DNA of 64,000 nucleotides from Planctomycetota bacterium (lineage in GTDB: Bacteria > Planctomycetota > JAJSAM01 > JAJVHW01), in the NCBI GenBank assembly GCA_024280885.1, contig JAJRPF010000029.1:26474-90473 (forward strand), read 5' to 3'. The translations under genes were made by a program, and so were the position numbers. Positions 9,242-18,391 of this stretch are shown in pieces. Under the pieces are notes generated by a model, which was not told the origin of the DNA, searched no databases, and worked only from the letters and a program-made list of their open reading frames with translations. Position 1 is the first letter of the stretch, and every line of letters starts with the position of its first letter.

Positions 9242-10891
9242 GTGCGGAGCGATCCCCGCACGGGCACCCCGATCGCGCTCTTCATCGCGGTCTTCGTCGT
9301 GGCCGTCGCGGCGTTCTCTCCGACGCTCGGTCATGGCTTCGTTTACGACGACCATCGCTTCTTCGAGGCGAACGCCGCCCTACGCGAGTGGTCTGTACTC
9401 TGGCGCGCGTTCAGCGACCCGGCGGTGCAGACTGCGGATGGGACGCACGCGGGACTGTGGAGACCATTGCGGACTCTCTCGTTCGCGTTCGATGCGGGAG
9501 TACTCGGGGGTGCCGCGTGGTGGGCACACCTGCACAACGTCCTCTTGCACGGAGCAGGTTCGGTGCTCGTGGCTGCGCTTTTGCGACGAACAGGACTCGG
9601 GACGCGCTCCGTCATCGTGGGGGCGCTCGTGTACGCGCTCCACCCTGTGCAGGTGGAATGTGTCGCGTGGATCTCGTCTCGTGGCGACGTCCTCGCCGCG
9701 GCTCTCCTGTGGGGGGCTCTCCTGCTGCAGCGCCCCGGCAACGCGTGGGCCTCCTGGGTGTTCGGCGCGGCGGCTCTGCTTGCGAAGGAGCAGGCGATCG
9801 TTTGGCCCGTATTTGCGTTCTTCTTCGCGCTGCTGACGCATGAACGAATGCGGGACGCGCTGCGAAGGGCGATGGTCCCGGCTGTCGTGACGGCTGTGTT
9901 CGTCGCGCTGCGGCACGCCATCCTCTCCCAGCCGTTTCAGCAGGGCGGCGTCGGCGATGGGGGGCCGGGGTTCGTGGAACTGGGTGCCATGCTGGCGCAC
10001 CAGGTGTGGTTCAGCGTCCTCCCAGTCGGGGCGGTCTTTGACTGGCAGATGCCGCCGCCACCGGCGCTCGTCGGTGCGCTGGCACTTCTGCCCTTCGGGC
10101 TCTTGTGGTGGCCCGCGACGCGCGTACCGGCGGCGTGGTTCCTCGCCGCGCTCGTGCCGACACTCTTTGTGCAAGCCGTGATCCCCCTGAACATCCGCAC
10201 CGCAGATCGGTTCCTGCTCTTTGCCCTTCCCGCGGTGGCGCTGCTCGTCGCGCGCGGCGTCGAACGTGCACCACGTGTCGTCCCCATCGCGGCGCTCGCG
10301 CTCGCGTGTTTGGCGACGTTGACGCTCTCGGGCGAGCGTGTGTGGGCGAGCGACTCGGCGCTCTGGAGCGCGACCGCCGAGCGCGTGCCCGGGCACTGGC
10401 GCGCCGAGGCGTGGCTGGGTACGGCGGCGACGCGCGACGGCGATGTGGACGCGGCTGTCGTCCACTTGCGGCGTGCGGTTGAAGCCCGCCCCGAGGACGC
10501 GAAGACCTGGTTCCGTCTCGGCGCGGCCGTCGAGGCGCAAGCTGCGCGGACGGACGGCACGGACGCTGTGACGTTGACGCGCGCTGCGCGTGATGCCTAC
10601 TCCGCGGCTGCCAATCGCTTCCCACGCGGACGTCAGGAGAACGCTGCCCTCTTCGGCCCGATGGCATCGCTGCGCGCGATCAAGTTGACGCTCGTACTCG
10701 GGGACGTTGAGACTGTGCGCGACGTCCTCGTCTCCATTCTCGAACGCCCGGGACCGTCCATCCCGGCCTGGGGCGTGGCGGGGTGGAATCGAGATGTCGA
10801 GGAACTCGCAGCTCGCGTCGAGAGAGACATCGATGCGGAGCGATCGGAGCCATTCGCACCGCGCATCCGCGCGTGGAAGGTGCAACCGTGA
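9242..10891 (+). CDS. TMTC-like multi-TM glycosyltransferase with C-terminal TPR
   Basis: A 549-aa integral membrane protein with GTG start five bases after the GT9 stop. The N-terminal motif SPTLGHGFVYDDHRF carries the acidic pair used by GT-C mannosyltransferases, followed by LWRPLRTLSFAFD and, further on, LHPVQVECVAWISSRGD, all typical of bacterial relatives of TMTC O-mannosyltransferases. About ten hydrophobic segments lie between residues 5 and 365. The soluble C-terminus (residues about 380-450) contains TPR-like repeats (AEAWLGTAATRDGDVDAAV, TWFRLGAAVEAQA). The family is thought to transfer a sugar from a lipid-phosphate donor on the periplasmic side. The acceptor here is unknown. It overlaps the following radical SAM gene by 4 bases. 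Confidence 0.82.
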   Translation: MRSDPRTGTPIALFIAVFVVAVAAFSPTLGHGFVYDDHRFFEANAALREWSVLWRAFSDPAVQTADGTHAGLWRPLRTLSFAFDAGVLGGAAWWAHLHNVLLHGAGSVLVAALLRRTGLGTRSVIVGALVYALHPVQVECVAWISSRGDVLAAALLWGALLLQRPGNAWASWVFGAAALLAKEQAIVWPVFAFFFALLTHERMRDALRRAMVPAVVTAVFVALRHAILSQPFQQGGVGDGGPGFVELGAMLAHQVWFSVLPVGAVFDWQMPPPPALVGALALLPFGLLWWPATRVPAAWFLAALVPTLFVQAVIPLNIRTADRFLLFALPAVALLVARGVERAPRVVPIAALALACLATLTLSGERVWASDSALWSATAERVPGHWRAEAWLGTAATRDGDVDAAVVHLRRAVEARPEDAKTWFRLGAAVEAQAARTDGTDAVTLTRAARDAYSAAANRFPRGRQENAALFGPMASLRAIKLTLVLGDVETVRDVLVSILERPGPSIPAWGVAGWNRDVEELAARVERDIDAERSEPFAPRIRAWKVQP

Positions 10892-11943
10892 AGCCCGCTG
10901 TGACACGGCCCATCGTGAAACTGGGCGCGCGCGTTCTGCGTTCGAACTTCGGGCGCGGCCCGCGGCCTTTCAAGCTGACGCTGATCGTCACGTTCCAGTG
11001 CGACACGCGCTGCAAGATGTGCAATATCTGGAAGCGCGGAAAAGACGGCGTCATGACGCTCGCCGAGGTCGAGCGCTTCTTCGACCGCAACCCGCACTTT
11101 TCCTGGATCAACCTCTCTGGTGGCGAGATCTGGACGCGGCCGGACATGGGCGATCTCGTGGCGGCGATCATCGAGCGATCTCCCGATCTCTTCCTGCTCG
11201 ACTTTCCGACCACGGGGCAAGCCACGGAGCAGGTTGTTGCCGGCGTGACGCGCATCCTTGCAACGCGCCTGCCAAAGCTCCTCGTGACGGTGTCGCTCGA
11301 CGGTCCGCCTGCTGTCCACGACGACATCCGCGGGCGCGAGGGCGCGTGGGCCAACGCAGTGGCCACATTCGCCCGGCTGCGGAAGTTGCGCTCGCGCCGC
11401 TTTGACGTCTTTCTCGGGATGACGCTCTCGAGTTTCAACGAGGGCGCGCTCTTCGCGACCATCGACTCAGTTCGCGCGGCGATCCCGGACGTGTCGCTGC
11501 ACGAATTCCACGTCAACGTCGCGCAGATCTCGGCGCACTACTACGAGAACGAGGAACTCACGCCGACTCACGAGAACTGTCTCTCGGAGGTCGCGGAGTT
11601 TCTGCGCCAGAAGGGACATCGCTACCACCCGGTCGCGTGGCTCGAGCGACGCTACCAGAAACTTTCGCCCGGCTTTCTCGCGTCGGGGAAGACGCCGCTG
11701 CCCTGCAAGGCGCTCGCGTCCTCGGTGTTCATCGACCCCCGCTGGAACGTCTTCCCGTGCTCCATGTACGACGCGCCGCTGGGTAGTCTCCGCGAGCGTG
11801 ACTTCGACCTGGACGCGCTGTGGGGCGAAGAACGGACGCGGCAGATGCAGCGCGAGATCGCCGTCGGCAAGTGCCCGAACTGTTGGACCCCGTGCGAGGC
11901 GTATCAGACCATCATGGGGAACGTGCTCCGGCCCGCCCGCTGA
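10888..11943 (+). CDS. Radical SAM/SPASM-type protein 3
   Basis: A 351-aa radical SAM enzyme. The start is the GTG at 10888, overlapping the previous stop (GTGA) with GGAAGG 7 nt upstream; the longer frame to 10783 would run inside the preceding gene. The cluster motif is C38-C42-C45 (QCDTRCKMCNIW). LSGGEIWTRPD is the GGE motif and VTVSLDGPPAVHD the usual barrel strand. The C-terminal part has LPCKA, FPCSMYD and CPNCWTPC (CX2CX3C), i.e. SPASM-like auxiliary cluster ligands. It closes a cluster of three radical SAM genes and two glycosyltransferases that appear co-transcribed. Substrate unknown. Confidence 0.87.
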   Translation: MKPAVTRPIVKLGARVLRSNFGRGPRPFKLTLIVTFQCDTRCKMCNIWKRGKDGVMTLAEVERFFDRNPHFSWINLSGGEIWTRPDMGDLVAAIIERSPDLFLLDFPTTGQATEQVVAGVTRILATRLPKLLVTVSLDGPPAVHDDIRGREGAWANAVATFARLRKLRSRRFDVFLGMTLSSFNEGALFATIDSVRAAIPDVSLHEFHVNVAQISAHYYENEELTPTHENCLSEVAEFLRQKGHRYHPVAWLERRYQKLSPGFLASGKTPLPCKALASSVFIDPRWNVFPCSMYDAPLGSLRERDFDLDALWGEERTRQMQREIAVGKCPNCWTPCEAYQTIMGNVLRPAR

Positions 11944-11984
11944 CCGGTTGACCTCGCGTCGCCGCGCACTCTCTGCGACGTACC

Positions 11985-12166
11985 GGCGATCCCCCGCGGC
12001 GTCGGTGGCGGGTTGGTGGCCAGTCGCCGTGCGTAGCACCCACCGCGCCCGGGCAGGCCGTCTGCCGCGGCTGCCAGGCTCGGAGACTCTCCGGAGTCGA
12101 GTCGCCTGCCACCCACGACAGCCGTCCCGCCCGGACACGTCCGACTTTCCACGGGGGTTTCTGGCC
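11985..12166. mobile_element. MITE-like element, copy 1, with terminal inverted repeats
   Basis: This 182-bp block is similar along its whole visible length to 63840-64000. Its right end, CGGGGGTTTCTGGCC (12152-12166), is the exact reverse complement of the left end of the other copy. Its own left end (GGCGATCCCCCG, from 11985) is a decayed version. The centre folds into a hairpin with inner stem GACTC-TCCG-GAGTC at about 12085-12098 and an outer CAGGC/GCCTG pair. There is no coding capacity of its own. It sits between the radical SAM cluster and the kinase gene. Confidence 0.75.
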
Positions 12167-12205
12167 GCACCCCGCAAGCCGGGCGACCATCGAGGCCATC
12201 CAGCC

Positions 12206-15200
12206 ATGGCCGCCGACACCGCTCCTCCGCTCTTCGAGAACGGCGATCTACTTGACGATCGTTGGGCCGTGGAATGCGTTCTTCCGGGGGCGATGGGCTC
12301 GGTCCTGATCCTTGTCGATCCCACGACCGGGAGCCGCATGGCGGCGAAGACGCCCCGCACCGATTTGGATCTCGACGCTGCGGCGCTGCGTCGCTTCAAG
12401 ATCGAGGCACGCAACTGGCTGACGCTCGGCACGCATCCGAACGTCGTCGAGGCGTCGTTCCTCGAGGAGATCGAGGTCGGCGGTCAGATGCGCCCGTTCC
12501 TCTTCCTCGAGTACGTGGACGGTCCCACTCTGCAGAGCGTACTGGACGCGGAGGGCCGGCTTGCGGTCGCGGCCGCGCTCGACGTCGGAACCGGGGTCGC
12601 GTGGGGAATGGCGCATGCCCAGGGCGAGGAGCGGGCCGGGTCACGGCTCGTGCACCGCGACCTGAAGCCCGACAACGTCTTCCTGACCAGTAACCGGGTG
12701 GTGAAGGTCTCGGACTTCGGGATCGCGCGCGCACTCGACCGTCCCGAGGACGTCGCTGCCGAGGGCGCCGGACTCGGCACGCCGCTCTACGCCGCCCCGG
12801 AGCAGCTCAAGGACGCGCGTGCCGCTGGTCCGCAGAGCGACGTCTATGCCTATGGCGCGCTCTTGCATCACTTACTCACCGGCGCGCCACCCTTCCCGGC
12901 GGAGACCCTCGGACAACTGATGTGGAAGGTGCTGCACGAAGTTCCCCCTCCGGTTTCGTCGCTGGTATCCGGCGTTCCTGAGAGCTTGGATCGGCTCATC
13001 CTCGATTGCCTGGCGAAGTCTCCGGGCGAGCGTCCTGCGTCGTTTGGCGACGTACTCGTGACGCTCAGTGATATCCGCGAGATCGACGCGTTGTGGGAGG
13101 CTCCGAGCGGTGCCCGCAGTTGCGCAGCGTGCGGTTGGATCTCGATTCGCCCCTGCGCGACGTGTTCGATCTGCAACGCGGATCTCGGGCCGGGTCTGCG
13201 CTACGCGCCCGTCTCGCAGCGCACACGACGCAGTGCGCCGACGTTCGGCCGGAGCGGCGACGGACGGCTCGTCGTGGAGGCGGTCGAAGTGCGGCCGCGT
13301 GTGGTGCGCGAGGGCGAGACCGCCGTCGTGACCGTGTTGCTCGGAAACCCGGGGAGTGCACCAGTCGAGAACGCGTTCGTGCCCTACGTGCTCCCCGATC
13401 CGGATGCGTTCGTGCGCCCCGAGGGGCATCGTCGCGGGTTCCGCGGCAGCGTGCCGCCGACGGCGCCGGGCGCGCCCTTACGCGTCTCGTGGTCCGTGCG
13501 TCCGCTCAGCGCAGGCGAGTTCGAACTGGCCCAGGTGCGCGCGACGTATCGCGATGCGGATGAGGTGCGTCGTGCCGTGACCGGCGCGGCGACGTCGTTG
13601 CGCGTCATTCCGCGCGACGCCATGCCCTTGATTGGGCGCGAGCGTGAGATCGAGGCGCTGGAGCGCTGCCTCGACGCGTCGCCTGACGGTGCAATGATCG
13701 TTCTCACCGGCCGCCGCGGGCTCGGAAAGTCGCGGCTCGCCCGCGAACTCCGGACGCGGGCGCGCGCCCGCGGCCACTCTGTCGCGCGAGGTCGATGTTT
13801 GGACCGTGGCGTCGAGGTGCGTGGGGCGTTGAAAGAGGCGCTGCGTCAACTGCTCGCATTGCCGCAACGGATTGCCGGTCCCGCCGAGACCGCCGCGGCG
13901 CTCGTTGCGCTCCTTGGCGAGACTGCGCGCACGGACAGTCAACTCGTGGACTTCCTGATGGCCGAGTTGCTCGGGCGTGCGCTGCCGCGCGGAGAGAGCC
14001 CCGGTGTCATGTGGAGCCGCTTTGCCGAGACGCTCGGTCGTCAGCGCCCGTTCCTGCTCGTGCTCGAGGACGTGCAGCGTGATCGCGACGTGGCCAACGT
14101 CGCCGTGCAGATGGCGCTGCGCGCCGCGACCAGTGACGCCGATTTTTGCGTCCTCGTGACGGCGCGCCCGGAACTGGCGGATGGCGCCGCCGGTCGCGAT
14201 TTCATCGACCGCGTCGAGCGCCTCGCCGACCAATTGGGCTGCGCGAAGGTCCTGCGCCTACAACCGCTGGACGACGATGCGGTCGCCGCGCTCGTCAACG
14301 AGGTCCTGCAACCCAACGACTTCGATACGAGTGCCCCGTGGCTGACGCGGCGCGTCGCAGAGCTCTCGGGCGGCAACCCGCTCTTCGTGTCCGAGATGCT
14401 GCGCTCGCTGCGCTTCCCGACCGACACTACCGAGCCGCTCGTGATCACCCGCGATGGGCGCTTCACGGTCTCGGACGACCTCACTCCCGAGTTCCTCGAC
14501 CAGACGGTTCCTCCGCGTCTGGAAGAGATGGTGCTCGCGCGTCTCGCCACGCTGCCGCCGGCTATTCTCCGTGTCATGCGGGCAGCCGGGGTACTCGGCG
14601 ACGTCTTCGAGACCGATCTGTTGCGGGCCGTCGTCGACGACGACGACGCGATCGACGAGGCGGTGCGTCGCATGGAGGTCGAAGGCGTGCTTCGCGAAAC
14701 CGGCTCCGCCGTGCGGCGCATTCGTTTTCGCGAGCCGCTGCTGCCCGAGATCCTGGCCCGCGAGGCTCGCTCAAGTGCACCCGACGAGTTCAAGGAACTC
14801 AACTCGCGCGCCGCAGAGTATCTGCTCGCGCACGGCGATACCGCAGATCGGGACGCGTTGCGTCTTGCACGACATCTCGCCGCTGCCGGACGTGGCGACG
14901 ACGCGTTTCGACACCGGCTCCGCGCCGCGCGCCGCCTGGCCAGGCGGCAATCCCATCGTAAGGCGGCAGTCGTCCTTGGCGAGGCTCGTGCCCTCATCGA
15001 CTCCGGCGCGGCGTCGCCGACCGACGAGGAGCGCACGGCGTTCGGGATGCTGCGCGCCGAGGCGTTGCGCTTCTCGGGCGATTACGCCGGCGCGCTCGTC
15101 GCGTATCAGGAGCTCACGTCTGCGTCCGTCGGGAGCGGACCCAGCGAACGCGATCTCGCTGTCGCCTTCAGCAAGATGGGCAAGGTGCAGGAGGTCCTCG

Positions 15201-16474
15201 GCCGCCTGGACGAGGCCACGCGCAGCTACGCGACCGGCCTCTCGCTGCGTGTTGCGCTGGGTTTCGAGCACGACGTCGCGATGTCGTTGGTCAACTTGGC
15301 GGGTCTGCAACTGATCAGGGGCGAGATTACGCGCGCCCAGAGCTACCTCGAGCGTGCCATTGACTTGGCGGGCAAATCGGGGAGCGCGCGCGCTCTCGGA
15401 CGCGCCCATGCATTGGTGGCCAGGTTGTGCGCCGGGCGGGGCGAGACGCGGCAGGCGCGCGCGTCCATTCGCGTTGCGCTACGCTGCGCGCGCGAGGCTG
15501 TGGATCGCACCACAACCGCGGATGCGTGGAACACGCTCGGGATCGTCGCTGCCGGCGAGGGGCGCTCTGTGCACGCCTTGACGTATTTCCTTCGAGCGTT
15601 GCATCTCCGCCAGGAAATCGGCGATCTCTCGTCCATCGCAGCCTCGTGGAACAACGTTGCGAGTGTGCACGAGGTACTCGGACAGCGAGTCGAAGCTCTG
15701 CGCGGGTTCGAGCGAGCGGTCCATCTCTATCGCCGGATCGGATCGGCGCGGGGGATCGGAACTTCGCTCGCGAGTGTCGGCCGCATGCAGCTCGATGCGG
15801 AGCGACCGAGACGCGCGCGCAAGGCGCTCGACGAGTCTGCGCGCGTGCTGCGCGGTGCGGGGGACCCCGTGGCGTGGGGGGCGACACTCGTTGAGTCGGC
15901 GCGCACACTTCTTGCGATCTCCCCCCCGGACGGCGAGGAGCAGGCCGAGGTCGGCTCGCTCTTGCGCCGGGCACGGACGCTCGTGGAGGGGCGCGGAGAT
16001 CACGAGACCGAGGCCGCCGTCGCCGAGGGGTTCGCCGAATGGCATCGCGTGGCGAATCGGCAAGCCGAGGCCGTGGAGACCGCACGTCACGCGCTCGAGC
16101 TCGACGGACTCGGCCCGGAGCGTCGCGTTGCGTTGCTCTCGATCGTCGCCGAGTCGGGGCGCGACGCCGACGCGGCTCGACTGGCCGCCGAGATCGCGGA
16201 ATCTGGGGTCGGCCCATGGACGCGAGCTCGCGCGCTGGCCGCAGGCGCGCGCGTCAGGCTCGCGACGGGCGATCAGGACGGGGCCGCTGCTCTCTTTCGT
16301 CAGGCTGCCGGGCTCCTCCAGCAGGCCGAGCGGTGGGGGCCGCTCTTGCTCGCGGTGCTGCGCGACGGTGCGCGCGTGCTGCGGGCCACGGACCCGGCCG
16401 CTGCCGACGCGGCGCTCGACCGAGCCTCGGAGCTTGCCGCGCGCCTCGAAAAACGAGGCTATGCCGCGACCTGA
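12206..16474 (+). CDS. Ser/Thr protein kinase - zinc ribbon - Ig-fold - ATPase - TPR protein
   Basis: A 1422-aa multidomain signalling protein. Kinase domain about residues 18-285: AAK (K48), helix-C Glu67, HRDLKPDN (150-157), DFG (170-172), APE (198); the glycine loop is degenerate (LPGAMGSV). Residues 306-323 hold a zinc-ribbon-like set (CAACG, CATCSIC). About 350-465 resembles a CARDB/NEW3 Ig-fold (VREGETAVVTVLLGNPGSAPV). About 470-850 is an AAA/NACHT-like ATPase with IGREREIEAL, Walker A GRRGLGKS and Walker B LLVLEDV. The rest is TPR repeats (for example EATRSYATGLSLRVALG). The layout resembles PknK-type kinases. The start is the ATG at 12206; the frame is open further upstream through the repeat element but lacks start support. 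It probably feeds the downstream partner-switching genes (inference). Confidence 0.88.
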   Translation: MAADTAPPLFENGDLLDDRWAVECVLPGAMGSVLILVDPTTGSRMAAKTPRTDLDLDAAALRRFKIEARNWLTLGTHPNVVEASFLEEIEVGGQMRPFLFLEYVDGPTLQSVLDAEGRLAVAAALDVGTGVAWGMAHAQGEERAGSRLVHRDLKPDNVFLTSNRVVKVSDFGIARALDRPEDVAAEGAGLGTPLYAAPEQLKDARAAGPQSDVYAYGALLHHLLTGAPPFPAETLGQLMWKVLHEVPPPVSSLVSGVPESLDRLILDCLAKSPGERPASFGDVLVTLSDIREIDALWEAPSGARSCAACGWISIRPCATCSICNADLGPGLRYAPVSQRTRRSAPTFGRSGDGRLVVEAVEVRPRVVREGETAVVTVLLGNPGSAPVENAFVPYVLPDPDAFVRPEGHRRGFRGSVPPTAPGAPLRVSWSVRPLSAGEFELAQVRATYRDADEVRRAVTGAATSLRVIPRDAMPLIGREREIEALERCLDASPDGAMIVLTGRRGLGKSRLARELRTRARARGHSVARGRCLDRGVEVRGALKEALRQLLALPQRIAGPAETAAALVALLGETARTDSQLVDFLMAELLGRALPRGESPGVMWSRFAETLGRQRPFLLVLEDVQRDRDVANVAVQMALRAATSDADFCVLVTARPELADGAAGRDFIDRVERLADQLGCAKVLRLQPLDDDAVAALVNEVLQPNDFDTSAPWLTRRVAELSGGNPLFVSEMLRSLRFPTDTTEPLVITRDGRFTVSDDLTPEFLDQTVPPRLEEMVLARLATLPPAILRVMRAAGVLGDVFETDLLRAVVDDDDAIDEAVRRMEVEGVLRETGSAVRRIRFREPLLPEILAREARSSAPDEFKELNSRAAEYLLAHGDTADRDALRLARHLAAAGRGDDAFRHRLRAARRLARRQSHRKAAVVLGEARALIDSGAASPTDEERTAFGMLRAEALRFSGDYAGALVAYQELTSASVGSGPSERDLAVAFSKMGKVQEVLGRLDEATRSYATGLSLRVALGFEHDVAMSLVNLAGLQLIRGEITRAQSYLERAIDLAGKSGSARALGRAHALVARLCAGRGETRQARASIRVALRCAREAVDRTTTADAWNTLGIVAAGEGRSVHALTYFLRALHLRQEIGDLSSIAASWNNVASVHEVLGQRVEALRGFERAVHLYRRIGSARGIGTSLASVGRMQLDAERPRRARKALDESARVLRGAGDPVAWGATLVESARTLLAISPPDGEEQAEVGSLLRRARTLVEGRGDHETEAAVAEGFAEWHRVANRQAEAVETARHALELDGLGPERRVALLSIVAESGRDADAARLAAEIAESGVGPWTRARALAAGARVRLATGDQDGAAALFRQAAGLLQQAERWGPLLLAVLRDGARVLRATDPAAADAALDRASELAARLEKRGYAAT

Positions 16475-16548
16475 AAGCCGCATGCTCTTCGCGCTCCGGC
16501 TCGTGTAAGATGCGCGCGCCTTATTGGCAACCGAACCGAGCCTAGACA

Positions 16549-17049
16549 GTGCACGAGAAGTTCACCTTCCGACCGACCAGCGACCTCGCCGACGTGCCGC
16601 AACTCCGCGAGCACTTCGTCGCTGCGTGCGTGCGTGCGTCGATTGGCGGTGACGAACTCGATGCGTGGAAGCTGGTGTTCACCGAGTTGGCTTGCAACGC
16701 AATCGAACACGGTTGCGCGTGCGCGAGTGATTCGGTCGAGATCGCGTACGAGATCACGGCGACGAGCGTGTCGATCGAAGTCGTGGATCCTGGGGAGTGT
16801 CAGCCCGAGTTGCTCTCGCTCTTCGATCGCACGGAGACCGACTTCTCGGAGACCGGTCGCGGCGCGGGGCTGATCTTGATCCGCCATTTCACCGACGAGA
16901 TTCATGTGCGCCCGGTTGAACCCGTCGGAACGCAAGTGCGCGTGCTGCGATATCGATTGCGCGACGCCGAGGGCGCGCCCGTCAGCGCATCGGATACGAC
17001 GGCGGCAAATGGTCTGCCACCGGCTTGTACGCGGGGGACCGAAGAGTGA
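16549..17049 (+). CDS. Anti-sigma-factor-type Ser kinase (RsbW/SpoIIAB-like ATPase)
   Basis: A 166-aa HATPase_c_2 protein. The N box is FTELACNAIEHGC, the G1 box is VVDPGE and the G2 box is GRGAGLILI, giving the GHKL ATP-binding fold of anti-sigma serine kinases. The family binds a sigma factor or other target and phosphorylates a STAS antagonist. Start is a GTG at 16549; no strong Shine-Dalgarno is seen, but a TAAGAT box lies at 16506-16511. The next gene, a PP2C phosphatase, begins inside its stop codon, and a STAS protein follows, so the classical three-component set is complete. The sigma factor or other target is not encoded in the window. Confidence 0.88.
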   Translation: MHEKFTFRPTSDLADVPQLREHFVAACVRASIGGDELDAWKLVFTELACNAIEHGCACASDSVEIAYEITATSVSIEVVDPGECQPELLSLFDRTETDFSETGRGAGLILIRHFTDEIHVRPVEPVGTQVRVLRYRLRDAEGAPVSASDTTAANGLPPACTRGTEE

Positions 17050-18383
17050 CATTCGATCGAAAGACTGGCATCTTTCTGCCGGAGGGCATCCGCCGCGAGC
17101 CCGAGGACTACTCGGAGTTCCTGACCGGCGACTTCGAGGCCGATCGCAAGCGCGTCGCGATTCTGCTGGAGACGCTCGCTGACGTGAACTCGAGCATCGA
17201 CGTCAAATCGGTGATCGAGTCCGTGCTCGACAAGAGCATTGGAGTCACGGGCGCCGAACGCGCCGTGATCATGCTCTACGACGACGACAACGTGCTGCGC
17301 ATCGAGATGGCACGGGACCACAACGGTGTCGATCTCGGGCGCAACATCAAGTACAGCCACTCCGTCGCCATGCGTGTCGCCCGCGAGGGGCGCGGGATCT
17401 GCTTGATCGACGCTGCGAACCAGGATGAGATCTCGCTCGGCCAGTCGATCCTCGATCTCAAATTGCTGACCGTGATGTGCGTTCCGTTGCGGGTGAAGGA
17501 CAAGATGAGCGGTCTGCTCTACGTGGACAGCAAGGCGTCGACGGCACGCGAGTTCACCGACCGTGACCTGACGCTCTTCAAGGCGCTCGGCGGGCAGTTG
17601 GCGGTCGCGGTGGACAACAGCCGTCTGCTCAAGCACTACGTGGAGAAGCAGCGCATCACCGAGGAGTTGGCGGTTGCGCGCACGATTCAGCAGAGCCTTC
17701 TGCCGCGTGGCGGAATGACGGCCCCCGGGATCGAGATCCACGGGCTCTCCGTTCCCTGCGACGAGACCAGCGGCGACTACTTCGACTATATTCGACGACC
17801 GAATGGGCGCCTGGGGCTCGTTGTCGGTGACGTCTCTGGCCACGGCGTGCCTGCCGCGATCGTGATGTCGACGGCGCGCGCGCTGCTGCGCTCGATGACG
17901 GCGACGGACGCCGGGCCGGCGGAGATCGTGACGCGCGTCAACGCGTTCCTCGCCGCAGACGTCGAGACGGGTAAGTTCATGACGCTCTTCTACGCAGAGC
18001 TCGACCTGGAGAAGCGCGAGTTCGACTACGTGCGCGCCGGGCACAACGAACCGATCGTCTATCGGCGCGCCACCGATAGCTTCGAGGAACTTGCTGAAGG
18101 CGGGATCGCGCTCGCCTTCATCGACGATTTCGAGTTTGATCAAGCGGGTCCAATCCGGCTCGAGACCGGTGATCTGCTCTTCATGTATACCGACGGCATC
18201 GTGGAAGCGATGGACGCGGGCGGGGAACAGTTCGGAATGGAGCGCGTTCACCGCATGCTGCGGGAGCGCCGGGACGAACCGGCACGCGACATCGTCAATG
18301 CCTTGCGCCAGGCGGCGCAGGCTCATATCGGAACCGACAAGCGCCAGGACGATCTCACACTCGTTCTGGTCAAGGCTACTTGA
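17046..18383 (+). CDS. GAF-domain PP2C-type phosphatase (RsbU/SpoIIE-like)
   Basis: A 445-aa protein. Residues about 45-200 form a GAF sensor domain (VIESVLDKSIGVTGAERAV ... VPLRVKDKMSGLLYVDSKA). A helical linker (VEKQRITEELAVARTIQQSLLP) leads to the SpoIIE/PP2C domain with metal-binding motifs ETSGDYFDY, VGDVSGHGVPAA, MYTDGIVEAMD and DDLTLVLVK. It would dephosphorylate the STAS partner when the GAF domain or an upstream input is activated. The GTG at 17046 overlaps the anti-sigma stop; a TTG at 17025 is less likely. The STAS gene starts 8 bases after its stop, so the three genes are one transcription unit. Confidence 0.9.
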   Translation: MTFDRKTGIFLPEGIRREPEDYSEFLTGDFEADRKRVAILLETLADVNSSIDVKSVIESVLDKSIGVTGAERAVIMLYDDDNVLRIEMARDHNGVDLGRNIKYSHSVAMRVAREGRGICLIDAANQDEISLGQSILDLKLLTVMCVPLRVKDKMSGLLYVDSKASTAREFTDRDLTLFKALGGQLAVAVDNSRLLKHYVEKQRITEELAVARTIQQSLLPRGGMTAPGIEIHGLSVPCDETSGDYFDYIRRPNGRLGLVVGDVSGHGVPAAIVMSTARALLRSMTATDAGPAEIVTRVNAFLAADVETGKFMTLFYAELDLEKREFDYVRAGHNEPIVYRRATDSFEELAEGGIALAFIDDFEFDQAGPIRLETGDLLFMYTDGIVEAMDAGGEQFGMERVHRMLRERRDEPARDIVNALRQAAQAHIGTDKRQDDLTLVLVKAT

Positions 18384-18391
18384 GGGCTGAC

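Noticed and set aside
11798..12205. N-terminal extension of the kinase gene
   Set aside because: It would overlap the preceding radical SAM gene and read through the repeat element; kinase homology begins after ATG 12206.
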